This document shows, in pieces, positions 36,989 to 45,493 of a stretch of 64,000 bases of DNA. Position numbers and translations under genes: made by a program. The DNA is taken from NCBI RefSeq assembly GCF_040110915.1, contig NZ_CP157793.1:2678939-2742938 (forward strand), written 5' to 3'. The stretch comes from Stappia sp. (lineage in GTDB: Bacteria; Pseudomonadota; Alphaproteobacteria; Rhizobiales; Stappiaceae). Numbering within the stretch: the first letter of the stretch is position 1; each line of letters starts with the position of its first letter. The notes under the pieces were generated by a model. That model was not told the origin of the DNA. It was given only the letters and a program-made list of their open reading frames with translations, and made no database searches.

Positions 36989-37510
36989 ATGACCGACCCG
37001 CACGCGCTGACTCAGGCCTTTTGCGAGGCGTTTCGCTGCCACCCCGCCGGCATTGCCGTGATCACCGCCGCAGGCGCGCACGGCCCGGTGGCGCTGACCG
37101 TGAGTTCCCTGATCTCGGTGAGCGCCACCCCGCCGGTCGTGGCGTTTTCGCTGTCCGCCCGCTCGTCCTCCGCCGCCGCCCTGCTCGCCGCCGACACGAT
37201 GGTCGTGCATTTCCTGCGCTACTGCGACCAGTCACTCGCGCAATTGTGCGCCACGCCCGGCGCACAGCGCTTCGGCGATGCCGAGCCCTGGGAGCGCCTG
37301 CCCACCGGCGAGCCGCGCTACACGCGCATCGCGACCTGGTTCCGCGCCCGGGTGGCCGGCACCCTGGAGCAGGAAGATGCGACCCTCGTCACCGCCCGGT
37401 TGCTCGACGGCACGGCCTGCCCGCCCGCCGGCACGCCGGAAGCCGAGACGCTGGTCTATCTCGACCGCCGCTGGCATCGACTCGGACAGGGCGCCGGAAC
37501 CGCGGCGTGA
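36989..37510 (+). CDS. Flavin reductase family protein (HpaC-like)
   Basis: A 173-residue FMN-binding flavin reductase domain: HPAGIAVITAAGAHGPVALT, SSLISVSATPPVVAFSLSAR and a C-terminal LVYLDRRWHRLG. These enzymes use NAD(P)H to supply reduced flavin to two-component monooxygenases. It is the last gene of the cluster, and a Shine-Dalgarno GAGGAGG is 8 nt before the ATG. It is the obvious partner of the 34306-35496 oxygenase. Confidence 0.92.
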   Translation: MTDPHALTQAFCEAFRCHPAGIAVITAAGAHGPVALTVSSLISVSATPPVVAFSLSARSSSAAALLAADTMVVHFLRYCDQSLAQLCATPGAQRFGDAEPWERLPTGEPRYTRIATWFRARVAGTLEQEDATLVTARLLDGTACPPAGTPEAETLVYLDRRWHRLGQGAGTAA

Positions 37511-37639
37511 CAAGCACGCGCGCCGGCGCGAGGGCGCGGGCCTGCCAAAATTATCAGGATAGAACTGACACAGGCTTGGCATAAAGTGGAGCCGTTGCGA
37601 AAGGGCGCCGATCCACGCGCCCGAGCGAAGGGGGACACC

Positions 37640-38071
37640 ATGCGACTGCCCAAACTCGTCTTCGCCCTGGCCTTGTCCGGGGCCGCGGCGCTGGCCGCTG
37701 CCGCGCCCGCCGCGGCACAGACCGTCGGCTTCGCCGACGCCGTGAAGATCCTGCACTCCAGCTGCGGCAAGGACATCGAGACCTATTGCAAGTCGGTCAA
37801 CCTCGGCAACGGGCGGATGCAGCAATGCCTCGCCGACAATGCCGACAAGATCTCCGCGACCTGCAAGGCGGATTACGTCCAGGTCTATCTGTCGCTCGAG
37901 GCCCGCTTCGCCGCTCAGGCGGCGGTCGGCCAGATCTGCGACCGTGACGCGCGGCAGTATTGCAGCGGCACCAAGCCCGGCAAGGGCCATGTGCTGACCT
38001 GCCTGCTGAAGGCCGAACCCTCCGTCAGCGCCGCCTGCAATCAGGCGATCACCGACGCCGGCTACCGCTGA
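37640..38071 (+). CDS. Secreted cysteine-rich repeat protein
   Basis: 143 residues with a clear signal peptide (LVFALALSGAAALAAAAPAA, ending about residue 26). The mature part has two Cys-rich GLG1-type repeats: CGKDIETYCKSVNLGNGR then QCLADNADKISATC, and CDRDARQYCSGTKPGKGH then TCLLKAEPSVSAAC. The eight cysteines in C..D...YC...G.G...CL......C pattern suggest disulfides in the periplasm. Such proteins are common in Hyphomicrobiales, function unknown. It lies 35 nt before the OmpA-like gene, so the two are probably co-expressed. Confidence 0.82.
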   Translation: MRLPKLVFALALSGAAALAAAAPAAAQTVGFADAVKILHSSCGKDIETYCKSVNLGNGRMQQCLADNADKISATCKADYVQVYLSLEARFAAQAAVGQICDRDARQYCSGTKPGKGHVLTCLLKAEPSVSAACNQAITDAGYR

Positions 38072-38106
38072 TGCGCCGCCCGACCCGCCAGACCCGGAGA
38101 CATCGC

Positions 38107-38712
38107 ATGACACAGCGCATCCCGACACCGCGCGCGCGCTTCGCCGCGGCGCTCGTCGCTCTTCCCCTCGCGCTCCCGCTGACCCTCGCCCCGACGGCGG
38201 CGCAGACGCAGCTCTCCCGCAACGAGATCATCAACAGCCTGCGCGACGCCCAGGCGAAGGCGGAGTTCAGCGCCGACGATCTGCGCGCCCAGGCCCTGCA
38301 GAACATCAGGCAGAACCCGGGCGACAACGCCAGCACCTCGCTGCCGCTCGCCGAGCAGCTTGCCCGGCTGCGCCAGTTCAACGTGGAAATCACCTTCGAC
38401 TTCGATTCCGATCGCATCCGGCCCGAGTCCTACGAGACCATCGGCCTGATCGCGGACGCGCTGCACACGCCCTACCTCTGGGGCCAGCGGTTCTTCGTCG
38501 TCGGCCACACCGATGCGAAGGGGAAGCGCGAGTACAATCTGGAGCTCTCGCAGCGTCGCGCCAATGCGATCCGCGAGGCGCTGGTGACGACCTTCCGCGT
38601 GCCGGCCGAACAGCTCGAGGCGGTGGGGCTCGGCGAAGAGAACCTGCGCGATCCGCAAAACCCGGACGCGCAGATCAATCGCCGCGTGCAGCTCATCAAC
38701 GTCGGCTTCTGA
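38107..38712 (+). CDS. OmpA family protein
   Basis: 201 residues: signal peptide (FAAALVALPLALPLTLAPTA), a short linker, and a C-terminal OmpA/MotB peptidoglycan-binding domain (ITFDFDSDRIRPESYETI, VVGHTDAKGKREYNLELSQR, and ending QINRRVQLINVGF). GGAG lies 7 nt before ATG 38107, favoured over an upstream in-frame ATG at 38071. It is likely periplasmic and tethered to the cell wall. It pairs with the preceding Cys-rich protein gene. Confidence 0.92.
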   Translation: MTQRIPTPRARFAAALVALPLALPLTLAPTAAQTQLSRNEIINSLRDAQAKAEFSADDLRAQALQNIRQNPGDNASTSLPLAEQLARLRQFNVEITFDFDSDRIRPESYETIGLIADALHTPYLWGQRFFVVGHTDAKGKREYNLELSQRRANAIREALVTTFRVPAEQLEAVGLGEENLRDPQNPDAQINRRVQLINVGF

Positions 38713-38890
38713 CGCCCGCCGCGCCAGGCGGTGCAGGTGACGACGCGCCGAGCGGACGGGCGGCCGCCTCTTCCTCCGCGACGCGCGCGAAAGCGGGCGT
38801 TGAACCCCGCGCCATGGCCTGTATGCTGCGCCCGCCCGCCCCGCGATCCGCCGGGCGGGCGGTCGTTTCCAGACTGCCACCCGGGGTTCC

Positions 38891-39817
38891 ATGGCACCGA
38901 TTCTCGAGATTTCCGGTCTGTCCAAGACCTATGACACGGGCTTTCAGGCGCTCAAGGGCGTCGATCTCTCCATCGAGCACGGGGAGCTCTTCGCCCTGCT
39001 CGGCCCCAATGGCGCCGGCAAGACGACGCTGATCTCCATCGTCTGCGGTCTGGTGAACGCGACCGGCGGCAGCGTCGCCGTCGACGGCCACGACATCGTG
39101 CGCGACTACCGCGCGGCGCGCAGCCTCATCGGCCTGGTGCCGCAGGAGCTGACCACCGACGCCTTCGAGACCGTCTGGGCGACGGTGAGCTTCTCGCGCG
39201 GGCTCTTCGGCAAGCCGAAGGATCCGGCCCTGATCGAACGGATCCTGCGCGATCTTTCGCTCTGGGAAAAGAAAGACAGCAAGATCATGACCCTGTCGGG
39301 GGGCATGAAGCGCCGCGTGCTGATCGCCAAGGCGCTCAGCCACGAGCCGCGCCTGCTTTTCCTCGACGAGCCCACCGCCGGCGTCGACGTGGAGCTGCGC
39401 CGCGACATGTGGCGCGTGGTGCGCCGGCTGCAGGACACCGGCGTCACCATCATCCTGACCACCCATTACATCGAGGAGGCCGAGGATCTGGCCGACCGGG
39501 TCGGGGTGATCAACGGCGGCGAGATCGTTCTGGTGGAGGACAAGAAGGAGCTGATGCGCAAGCTCGGGCGCAAGCAGCTCACCCTGCATCTGGTCGACCC
39601 GCTCGACGCGGTTCCCGACAGCCTCGCCGCCCATGGGCTGGAGCTCGCCGACGAGGGCACGAGCCTCGTCTATACCTATGACACGCGCGGCGAGCGCACC
39701 GGCATCACCGCGCTGCTGCGCGATCTTCACGCGGAAGGCATCCGCTTCCGCGATCTCGTCACCGAGCAAAGCTCGCTCGAGGACATCTTCGTCAATCTGG
39801 TGAAGGCGCCGTCATGA
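38891..39817 (+). CDS. ABC transporter ATP-binding protein (ABC-2 type)
   Basis: A 308-residue ATPase. Walker A is [14 protein letters not shown], the signature is [16 protein letters not shown], Walker B is [12 protein letters not shown], and the His switch follows ([14 protein letters not shown]). The C-terminal about 75 residues form an extra regulatory region seen in drug/NodI-like exporters. The stop overlaps the permease start by 4 nt (ATGA). Substrate unknown. Confidence 0.95.
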   Translation: MAPILEISGLSKTYDTGFQALKGVDLSIEHGELFALLGPNGAGKTTLISIVCGLVNATGGSVAVDGHDIVRDYRAARSLIGLVPQELTTDAFETVWATVSFSRGLFGKPKDPALIERILRDLSLWEKKDSKIMTLSGGMKRRVLIAKALSHEPRLLFLDEPTAGVDVELRRDMWRVVRRLQDTGVTIILTTHYIEEAEDLADRVGVINGGEIVLVEDKKELMRKLGRKQLTLHLVDPLDAVPDSLAAHGLELADEGTSLVYTYDTRGERTGITALLRDLHAEGIRFRDLVTEQSSLEDIFVNLVKAPS

Positions 39818-40575
39818 ATTTCCACGCCATCAAGGCGATCTACAAGTTCGAGATGGCCCGCACGGGGCGGACGCTGTTCCAGAGCATCGTCTCGCCGGTG
39901 CTCACCACCTCGCTCTATTTCGTCGTCTTCGGCGCGGCCATCGGCTCGCGCATTTCCGAGGTCGACGGGGTGAGCTACGGCGCCTTCATCGTGCCGGGCC
40001 TGATCATGCTGTCGCTGCTGCAGCAAAGCGTGTCGAACGCCTCCTTCGGGATCTATTTTCCCCGCTTCACCGGCACGGTCTACGAGGTGCTCTCCGCGCC
40101 GGTCTCCTTTCTGGAGATCGTCATCGCCTATGTCGGCGCGGCGGCCACCAAGTCGATCATGGTCGCGGTCATCATCCTGGCGACGGCGCATCTCTTCGTG
40201 CCGATCGAGATCCAGCATCCCGTGTGGATGGCCGTCTTTCTGGTGCTGACCGCCGTGACCTTCGCCCTGCTCGGCTTCATTCTCGGCATCTGGGCCGACA
40301 ATTTCGAGAAGCTGCAATTCGTGCCGCTGCTGGTGATCACGCCGCTCGCCTTTCTCGGCGGCAGCTTCTACTCGATCAACATGCTGCCGCCGCTGTGGCA
40401 GACGGTGACGCTGTTCAACCCGGTGGTCTACCTGATCTCCGGCTTCCGCTGGAGCTTCTACGGCCAGGCCGACGTGGGCGTGGCGCTCAGCCTGACGATG
40501 ACCCTGCTGTTCCTGGGGATCTGCCTCGCCATCATCGCCCGCATCTTCAAGACCGGCTACGGGCTGAAGGCATAG
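39814..40575 (+). CDS. ABC transporter permease (ABC-2 type)
   Basis: A 253-residue inner-membrane protein with six hydrophobic spans (residues about 24-46, 56-77, 100-127, 138-160, 166-188 and 222-245) and the ABC2_membrane motif [20 protein letters not shown]. It forms an exporter with the preceding ATPase, to which it is translationally coupled. The two-gene transporter has no visible substrate clue. Confidence 0.93.
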   Translation: MNFHAIKAIYKFEMARTGRTLFQSIVSPVLTTSLYFVVFGAAIGSRISEVDGVSYGAFIVPGLIMLSLLQQSVSNASFGIYFPRFTGTVYEVLSAPVSFLEIVIAYVGAAATKSIMVAVIILATAHLFVPIEIQHPVWMAVFLVLTAVTFALLGFILGIWADNFEKLQFVPLLVITPLAFLGGSFYSINMLPPLWQTVTLFNPVVYLISGFRWSFYGQADVGVALSLTMTLLFLGICLAIIARIFKTGYGLKA

Positions 40576-40661
40576 GCGGCCTGCGGCGGGCGCGGCAGAT
40601 CGGCCCGCGACGGTGTAGACTGGGCCGATCCGGCAAGCGTTCGAACGGCGGGGAGGCGTGC

Positions 40662-41990
40662 ATGACGGAGACGGAGCGACCGGCGCCTTCGGGCAGAACC
40701 TACCCGGCGACGGTCACGCTGGTGCGCCGCTCGCGCCGCTACGCCGACGGGCCACCGCCGTCCGGTTTCGACCAGACCATCGAGGACTGGCTGCTCACCA
40801 CGGCGCTGGACGAAAGCGAGCTGCTCCATCTGTTCGAGGACTTCGTCTGGCGGCTGATCGACGACGGCCACCCGCTCGACCGCGCCAGCCTGCATGTGGG
40901 CACGCTGCACCCGCAGCTTTACGGCTTCGGCTGCAACTGGGAGCGCGCCGACCGGCTGTGCGACGAGATCAAGGTCCCGCAGGCCGCACTCGCCTCCGAC
41001 GCCTATCGCCGCAATCCGCTGTTTCGCGTCATCGAACACGGCGAGACGGTGCGGGTGCGCGCCGGCGATGCGCAGGCCGCCGCCCGCTATCCGCTGATCG
41101 CGGATCTGGAGGCCGCCGGGTTCAGCGACTATGTCGCCATGCCGCTGCGCGCCGGCGGGCGCTATCACAACGCGATGACCATCGCCACCCGACAGCCCGG
41201 CGGCTTCTCCGACACGCTCTATACGCGCTTCGCGCGGGCGGCGCGGATCTTCGCGCTGCACGTCGAGCGCCATATCGCCGAACAGCTCGCCGCCAATGTG
41301 GTGACCACCTACCTCGGCCGCGAGGCGGGCGCGCGCGTCCTCGACGGGTCCATCCACCGGGGCGACGGGCTGCCCATCGACGCAGTGATCTGGGTGTCGG
41401 ACCTGCGCGGCTTCACCGACCTGACCGACCGGATGGCGCCGGAGACGGTGCTGCGCCTGCTCAACGCCTATTTCGGCGCGATCGTCGCCGCGATCTCCGA
41501 CGCCGGCGGCGAGGTGCTGAAATTCATGGGCGACGGCCTGCTCGCGGCCTTCGCCTACGCCCGCTTCGACAGCCCGCAGGACGCCGCGCGGGCCGCCCTC
41601 GCCGCGACGCGCAGCGCGCTCGACGCGGTCGCGGAGCTGCACTTGGGCGGCGGCGAGGGCAACGGCGAGGGCGAAGGCGACGGCGAAGGCAAGGGCGACG
41701 ACACCCTGCCGCCGCTGCGCAGCGGCATTGCCCTGCACGAGGGCCGCGTGTTCTTCGGCAACATCGGCGGGGCGGAGCGGCTCGACTTCACGGTGATCGG
41801 CCGCGCGGTCAACACGGCGAGCCGCATCGAACGGCTGACCAAGACGCTGAACCGTCCGGTGCTGATCTCCGAAGCGGTGGCGGCCCTTGTCGATGAACCG
41901 ATGGAGACGATGGGCGCGCACCCCTTGCGCGGGGTCGGCGCGCCGGTCGCGCTCTACGCGCCCGAGGTTTCGCGGCCCCGGAACGCGTGA
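40662..41990 (+). CDS. Class III adenylate/guanylate cyclase domain protein
   Basis: About 442 residues. The N-terminal half (residues about 40-215) is a GAF-like region without TM helices. The catalytic domain has metal-binding Asp in VIWVSDLRGFTDLTD and in EVLKFMGDGLLAAF (the Lys before FMGDG favours adenine), and the transition-state Asn/Arg in FTVIGRAVNTASRIERL. An unusual acidic GEGNGEGEGDGEGKGD insert lies between the helices of the catalytic domain (about residues 330-346). GGGAGG lies before ATG 40662. Probably a cytosolic cAMP-producing sensor. Confidence 0.9.
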   Translation: MTETERPAPSGRTYPATVTLVRRSRRYADGPPPSGFDQTIEDWLLTTALDESELLHLFEDFVWRLIDDGHPLDRASLHVGTLHPQLYGFGCNWERADRLCDEIKVPQAALASDAYRRNPLFRVIEHGETVRVRAGDAQAAARYPLIADLEAAGFSDYVAMPLRAGGRYHNAMTIATRQPGGFSDTLYTRFARAARIFALHVERHIAEQLAANVVTTYLGREAGARVLDGSIHRGDGLPIDAVIWVSDLRGFTDLTDRMAPETVLRLLNAYFGAIVAAISDAGGEVLKFMGDGLLAAFAYARFDSPQDAARAALAATRSALDAVAELHLGGGEGNGEGEGDGEGKGDDTLPPLRSGIALHEGRVFFGNIGGAERLDFTVIGRAVNTASRIERLTKTLNRPVLISEAVAALVDEPMETMGAHPLRGVGAPVALYAPEVSRPRNA

Positions 41991-42012
41991 CCGGCGACGC
42001 GTGACCGGCGAC
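41985..42012. repeat. 14-bp tandem duplication across the cyclase stop codon
   Basis: GCGTGACCGGCGAC occurs twice in a row (41985-41998, 41999-42012). The first copy contains the TGA stop of the cyclase gene, and the second lies between it and the convergent thyA stop. Confidence 0.85.
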
Positions 42013-42020
42013 CTGGCGGC

Positions 42021-42815
42021 TCACACCGCGACGGCCGCCTTGATATGCGGATGCGGGTCGTAGCCGGTCAGCGTGAAGTCCTCGAAGCGGAAGGCGAAGA
42101 GATCACGCACATCCGGGTTGAGCGTCATGGTCGGTAGCGGCCGGGGGGTACGGGCGAGCTGCGTTTCCGCCTGCTCCAGGTGGTTGAGATACAGGTGCGC
42201 GTCGCCGAAGGAATGCACGAAGTCGCCGGGCTCGTAGCCCGTGACCTGCGCCACCATCATGGTCAGCAGCGCATAGGAGGCGATGTTGAACGGCACGCCG
42301 AGGAACACATCCGCAGAGCGCTGGTAGAGCTGGCAGGAGAGCTTGCCGTCGGCCACATAGAACTGGAACAGCGCGTGGCAGGGCGGCAGCGCCATCTCGT
42401 CGACCAGCGCCGGATTCCAGGCGGAGACGATCAGCCGGCGGCTGTCGGGGGTCTTGCGGATCATCTCCAGGAGCTTGGCGATCTGGTCGACGGAAGCCCC
42501 GTCCGGCGCCGGCCAGGAGCGCCATTGATAGCCGTAGACGGGACCGAGATCGCCGTTTTCATCCGCCCACTCGTCCCAGATCCGGACGCCGTTGTCCTTG
42601 AGATAGGCGATGTTGGTGTCGCCGGCGAGAAACCACAGAAGCTCATGCACGATCGACTTCAGATGCAGCTTCTTGGTGGTGACGAGCGGAAAGCCCTTCC
42701 CCAGATCGAAGCGCATCTGATGGCCGAACACCGACAGCGTGCCGGTGCCCGTCCGGTCGGTCTTGCGGTGCCCCTCGCGCAGGATGCGCCGCATCAGGTC
42801 GTGATATTGGTCCAC
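42021..42815 (-). CDS. thyA: Thymidylate synthase
   Basis: A 264-residue enzyme that methylates dUMP to dTMP with methylene-tetrahydrofolate. The catalytic Cys lies in [12 protein letters not shown], and the substrate motifs [19 protein letters not shown] and [12 protein letters not shown] are intact. The start is taken as GTG 42815 ([11 protein letters not shown]), which gives exactly the usual length. A longer frame from 42920 adds residues unlike ThyA. The gene converges on the cyclase gene with 30 nt between. The product dihydrofolate is recycled by FolA (11.2 kb). Confidence 0.96.
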   Translation of the reverse strand: MDQYHDLMRRILREGHRKTDRTGTGTLSVFGHQMRFDLGKGFPLVTTKKLHLKSIVHELLWFLAGDTNIAYLKDNGVRIWDEWADENGDLGPVYGYQWRSWPAPDGASVDQIAKLLEMIRKTPDSRRLIVSAWNPALVDEMALPPCHALFQFYVADGKLSCQLYQRSADVFLGVPFNIASYALLTMMVAQVTGYEPGDFVHSFGDAHLYLNHLEQAETQLARTPRPLPTMTLNPDVRDLFAFRFEDFTLTGYDPHPHIKAAVAV

Positions 42816-42979
42816 AGTGCTCGGTCCCGCGCGCGTCCGCCAGCCGACGATTCCGTCAGGTGCGATTCTCTCAAGACTGAACTGTCGCGCCGCGTGCCGG
42901 ACGAGGCAAGGGATGCGCACGGCGCAGGGAAGGGCCGCGACGGGTTACGCCCGCAATCCACCCGCGCCGGCGGTCGGCG

Positions 42980-43468
42980 TCACTTCGGCGCAAGCTCCGG
43001 CCAGTTGGCGTCGGCCTTGGAGATGAAGCCGGGGATATCGGCCTGCCAGCGCTTCTGGATGCTGGCGTTGTAATTGAGGTAGAGCCGGCCGTCGACGATG
43101 TCCCAGTTCTTCGGGTCGCCCTTGGCGAGCTTGCCTTCCGCGATCGCCCAGGAGCAATAGCCGCCATAGGCGGGCGCGTATTTCGCCGGTTCGGCGAGGA
43201 AGGCCGCCTTGTTCTCCTCGCTGGAAAACCGCCATTCCGCCCCGCGATGGGTCGTCGTGATGGCTGCCGATCCCTCGACCGCGCGCCCCTGACGAAAATA
43301 GGCGACCGGATCGTAACCGCCGACCGCGACCCCCTCCACGAGGCCGGTGTAGACCGCGCCGGTGTCGTCGCTCGAAAACCAGCCGGCCTGCGCGGCCCCG
43401 CCCGCGACCAGGCCGCCGACCACCGCCAGAACGGCCATACGCCGTGAAATCTTCCGCCGTGACATCAT
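42980..43468 (-). CDS. YHS domain-containing protein, exported
   Basis: About 162 residues with a twin-Arg-rich N-terminus and hydrophobic signal (RRMAVLAVVGGLVAGGAAQA, cleavage near residue 27). The YHS-like domain follows (VGGYDPVAYFRQGRAVEG and FSSEENKAAFLAEPAKYAPA). AAAGGA lies 8 nt before ATG 43468. YHS proteins are often metal-associated, but function here is unknown. It stands between thyA and a 755-bp gap. Confidence 0.87.
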   Translation of the reverse strand: MMSRRKISRRMAVLAVVGGLVAGGAAQAGWFSSDDTGAVYTGLVEGVAVGGYDPVAYFRQGRAVEGSAAITTTHRGAEWRFSSEENKAAFLAEPAKYAPAYGGYCSWAIAEGKLAKGDPKNWDIVDGRLYLNYNASIQKRWQADIPGFISKADANWPELAPK

Positions 43469-43835
43469 CGCTTCTGTCCTTTCGACTGCGACGCTCGATG
43501 CCCCGGTTTTACGCCGCGCGCGCGCCGATGCCCAATGACACCGGCTCACAAGACCGCGAGAGGTGTGTGCGCGCAAAGATCCGCACGGTGTTTGCAAAGC
43601 CGGAATGAATGCCTATATTCCGTCTGTCGGTTTCGGCCGACTATGACGATAAACGGTTTGCGTAATAAGCCTATCGGACCCGGGGGCGGTACCCGGCGCC
43701 TCCACCCAAGCCCGTCGCGACATCCGGCCAGAAGCCGTGTGAGCGGCGGGTTTCGGCGGGGGCGAAACAGGATCGACGAGGGTGTAAAGGCATTTCTTTC
43801 GTCCGGCATGGTTCCGCCGTTATCGGGCCGTCTCA

Positions 43836-43856
43836 ATAGTTGCAAACGACAACTAT
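43836..43856. promoter_or_regulatory. ATAGTTG-N7-CAACTAT dyad
   Basis: A perfect inverted repeat, AT-rich, with a 7-nt spacer, in the 755-bp gap. It has the size and spacing of a MarR- or LysR-type operator, but no regulated gene starts nearby. Confidence 0.4.
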
Positions 43857-43887
43857 GCTATGGACAACGCCGTCGCCGCGTAATGCG

Positions 43888-43985
43888 GTGCCGGTAGTCC
43901 ACCAAAGTCCCGTCGGTTAGCCCCGACAGGCGGGGTCCGGAGGCACCTGGCAACAGAAGCCTCCACTTCTGCCGTCTTGCGCTTG
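43888..43985 (+). ncRNA. Candidate structured RNA (unassigned)
   Basis: GGTGCC can pair with GGCACC about 60 nt later, enclosing TCCC/GGGG and GTCGG/CCGAC to give a rod-like fold. Next to it, GGAGGC/GCCTCC and CAGAAG/CTTCTG form mutually exclusive hairpins. It lies in a gene-free 755-bp gap. No Rfam family is recognised. Based only on hand pairing, so weak. Confidence 0.2.
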
Positions 43986-44223
43986 TGCCCGCGGAGACCG
44001 CGCCGGCCTCGGACGTGCCTTTCTCGACCGTATCCGTGCCGATCGCGGCCATGCCCTCGCAAGGGTCGGTGAGCCGTCGCATGCGGCGATGCGGCATCGA
44101 AGACGGCACTGCGGCGAAAAAGGGCGAAAAAGAATGGTGGTCGGCACCCGCCAGCCCTTTTCAAGACGCCCCCTGCGGGTCATGTTGAGCAAAACCCCGA
44201 GTCAAAACCGGCAGTTCCACCTC

Positions 44224-44823
44224 ATGGCCGAAGACCTGATCCGCTACGATATCGTCATTCAGGATGCGCTGCGCGGCGCCGTCCGCAAGATCCTTGCCGA
44301 GGTGAGCCGTATCGGGCTGCCCGGCGAGCACCACTTCTACATCGCCTTCGACACCAATGCGCCGGGCGTGCGGATCTCGCCGCGCCTGAAGGAACGCTAC
44401 CCGAAGGAAATGACGGTGGTGCTGCAGCACCAGTTCTGGGATCTCACCGTGACGGACCACGCCTTCGAGGTCGGCCTGTCCTTCGGCGGCATTCCGGAAA
44501 AGCTGTTCGTGCCGTTTTCCGCCATCAAGGGCTTTTTCGACCCGTCCGTGCAATTCGCGCTCGAGTTCGAGCCGGGCAAGACCGCGGAGGAACTGCCCGA
44601 GGACCTCGTCGAGGCGGCGCAGGCGCACGAGCAGGCGGAAGCCCAGCTCGCCGAGATCGAGCGCTCGATGGGCGATCCGACCGGCACGGACGCCGCGAAA
44701 CCCGCGCCGCGCGCGGACGAAAAGTCCGCCGGTGCGAAGCAGGACGGAGCGCCGGACGCGGACGCCGACGAGTCTGCCGGGGCGGACGTCGTCTCGCTCG
44801 ACGCCTTCCGCAAGAAGACCTGA
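44224..44823 (+). CDS. SspB family protein (ClpXP adaptor, alphaproteobacterial type)
   Basis: A 199-residue SspB-like adaptor that delivers ssrA-tagged and other substrates to ClpXP. The folded domain spans residues about 3-135 (LIRYDIVIQDALRGAVRKIL, FYIAFDTNAPGVRISPRLKE and VPFSAIKGFFDPSVQFALEF). A disordered Ala/Asp-rich linker follows, and a C-terminal VVSLDAFRKKT resembles the ClpX-binding tail. ATG 44224 (MAEDLIRYD) is chosen by family start; ATG 44182 is a possible longer start. Confidence 0.93.
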   Translation: MAEDLIRYDIVIQDALRGAVRKILAEVSRIGLPGEHHFYIAFDTNAPGVRISPRLKERYPKEMTVVLQHQFWDLTVTDHAFEVGLSFGGIPEKLFVPFSAIKGFFDPSVQFALEFEPGKTAEELPEDLVEAAQAHEQAEAQLAEIERSMGDPTGTDAAKPAPRADEKSAGAKQDGAPDADADESAGADVVSLDAFRKKT

Positions 44824-44853
44824 CCCGGCCGGACCGGCCCCGGGCCTGAGCGT

Positions 44854-44914
44854 CATGTGAGCGAAGGCGGCATGTGAGCAAAGCCGGCATGTGAGCGAAA
44901 GGCGTCATATGAGC
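44854..44914. repeat. 17-bp tandem repeat across the DUF4169 start
   Basis: Units containing CATGTGAGC start at 44854, 44871 and 44888, with the variant CATATGAGC at 44906. The last one holds the DUF4169 ATG start. The earlier units read CATGTGAGC and could provide decoy GTG starts. Confidence 0.8.
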
Positions 44915-45145
44915 GCAGACGTCATCAATCTGCGACAGGCCCGCAAGGCGGCGAAGCGCCGCGACAAGGACGCGCGGGCGGCGGAAAACCGGCGCCTGCA
45001 CGGGCGCACCAAGGCGGAACGGCTGGAGGATCGCCGGCGGCGGGAAACGACCGAGCGTCACCTCGACGCGCATCGCCTGTCCGATGCGGAAGAGCAATCC
45101 GGGACGAAGCACAAGGCGCCGAACGACGGGCCTGCCGACGCGTAA
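44909..45145 (+). CDS. DUF4169 family protein
   Basis: 78 residues, very basic and charged. It opens MSADVINLRQARKAAKRRDK and continues ENRRLHGRTKAERLEDRRRR, the hallmark of DUF4169. ATG 44909 is chosen from this family start. It follows the sspB gene and precedes an RHH_4 gene, a recurring alphaproteobacterial neighbourhood. Function unknown; the charge suggests nucleic-acid or ribosome association, an inference only. Confidence 0.85.
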   Translation: MSADVINLRQARKAAKRRDKDARAAENRRLHGRTKAERLEDRRRRETTERHLDAHRLSDAEEQSGTKHKAPNDGPADA

Positions 45146-45253
45146 AGGCTCGCAAAGCGGCGACGCGCCCCGGTTCGCTGGCAGACAATTGCGCCGGCCG
45201 GCCTCCACAGACCCCTTCTCATTCCGACAGATAGCCGCACCCCGACCGCAGCC

Positions 45254-45484
45254 ATGGCCCTCGTCAAACGCTCGCTCACCCTGCACGGACACAGAACGAG
45301 CCTCGCGCTCGAACCGGACTTCTGGACCGCGCTCGAGGCGATGGCGGCGCAAGAGGCGGTCAGCCTGCCGGTCCTCGTGGCCCGCATCGACGATGCCCGC
45401 CATGTCGATCCGGCACAAACCCCGCCGGCGCTGTCCTCGGCGCTGCGCGTCGCCGCGCTGGCCTTTTATCGCGACCGCGCCTGA
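45254..45484 (+). CDS. Ribbon-helix-helix domain protein (RHH_4)
   Basis: 76 residues matching the small RHH_4 family: KRSLTLHGHRTSLALEPDFW, WTALEAMAAQEAVSLPVLVA and SSALRVAALAFYRDRA. It probably forms a dimeric DNA-binding ribbon-helix-helix. It is downstream of DUF4169 and converges on the AsmA gene with 9 nt between. Targets are unknown. Confidence 0.88.
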   Translation: MALVKRSLTLHGHRTSLALEPDFWTALEAMAAQEAVSLPVLVARIDDARHVDPAQTPPALSSALRVAALAFYRDRA

Positions 45485-45493
45485 TCCTCGTCT

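Larger units (their letters stand above)
43469..44223. other. 755-bp gap with dyad and hairpins, no convincing protein gene
   Basis: Small frames here are Arg/Pro-rich on both strands and are not believed. The gap holds a perfect 7-bp dyad at 43836-43856 and a run of potential hairpins at about 43890-43985 (see separate entries). The promoter of sspB should also lie in its right part. Confidence 0.6.

Noticed and set aside
43535-44164. Small Arg/Pro-rich genes in the 755-bp gap
   Set aside because: Overlapping frames on both strands, no ribosome sites, no recognisable domains.
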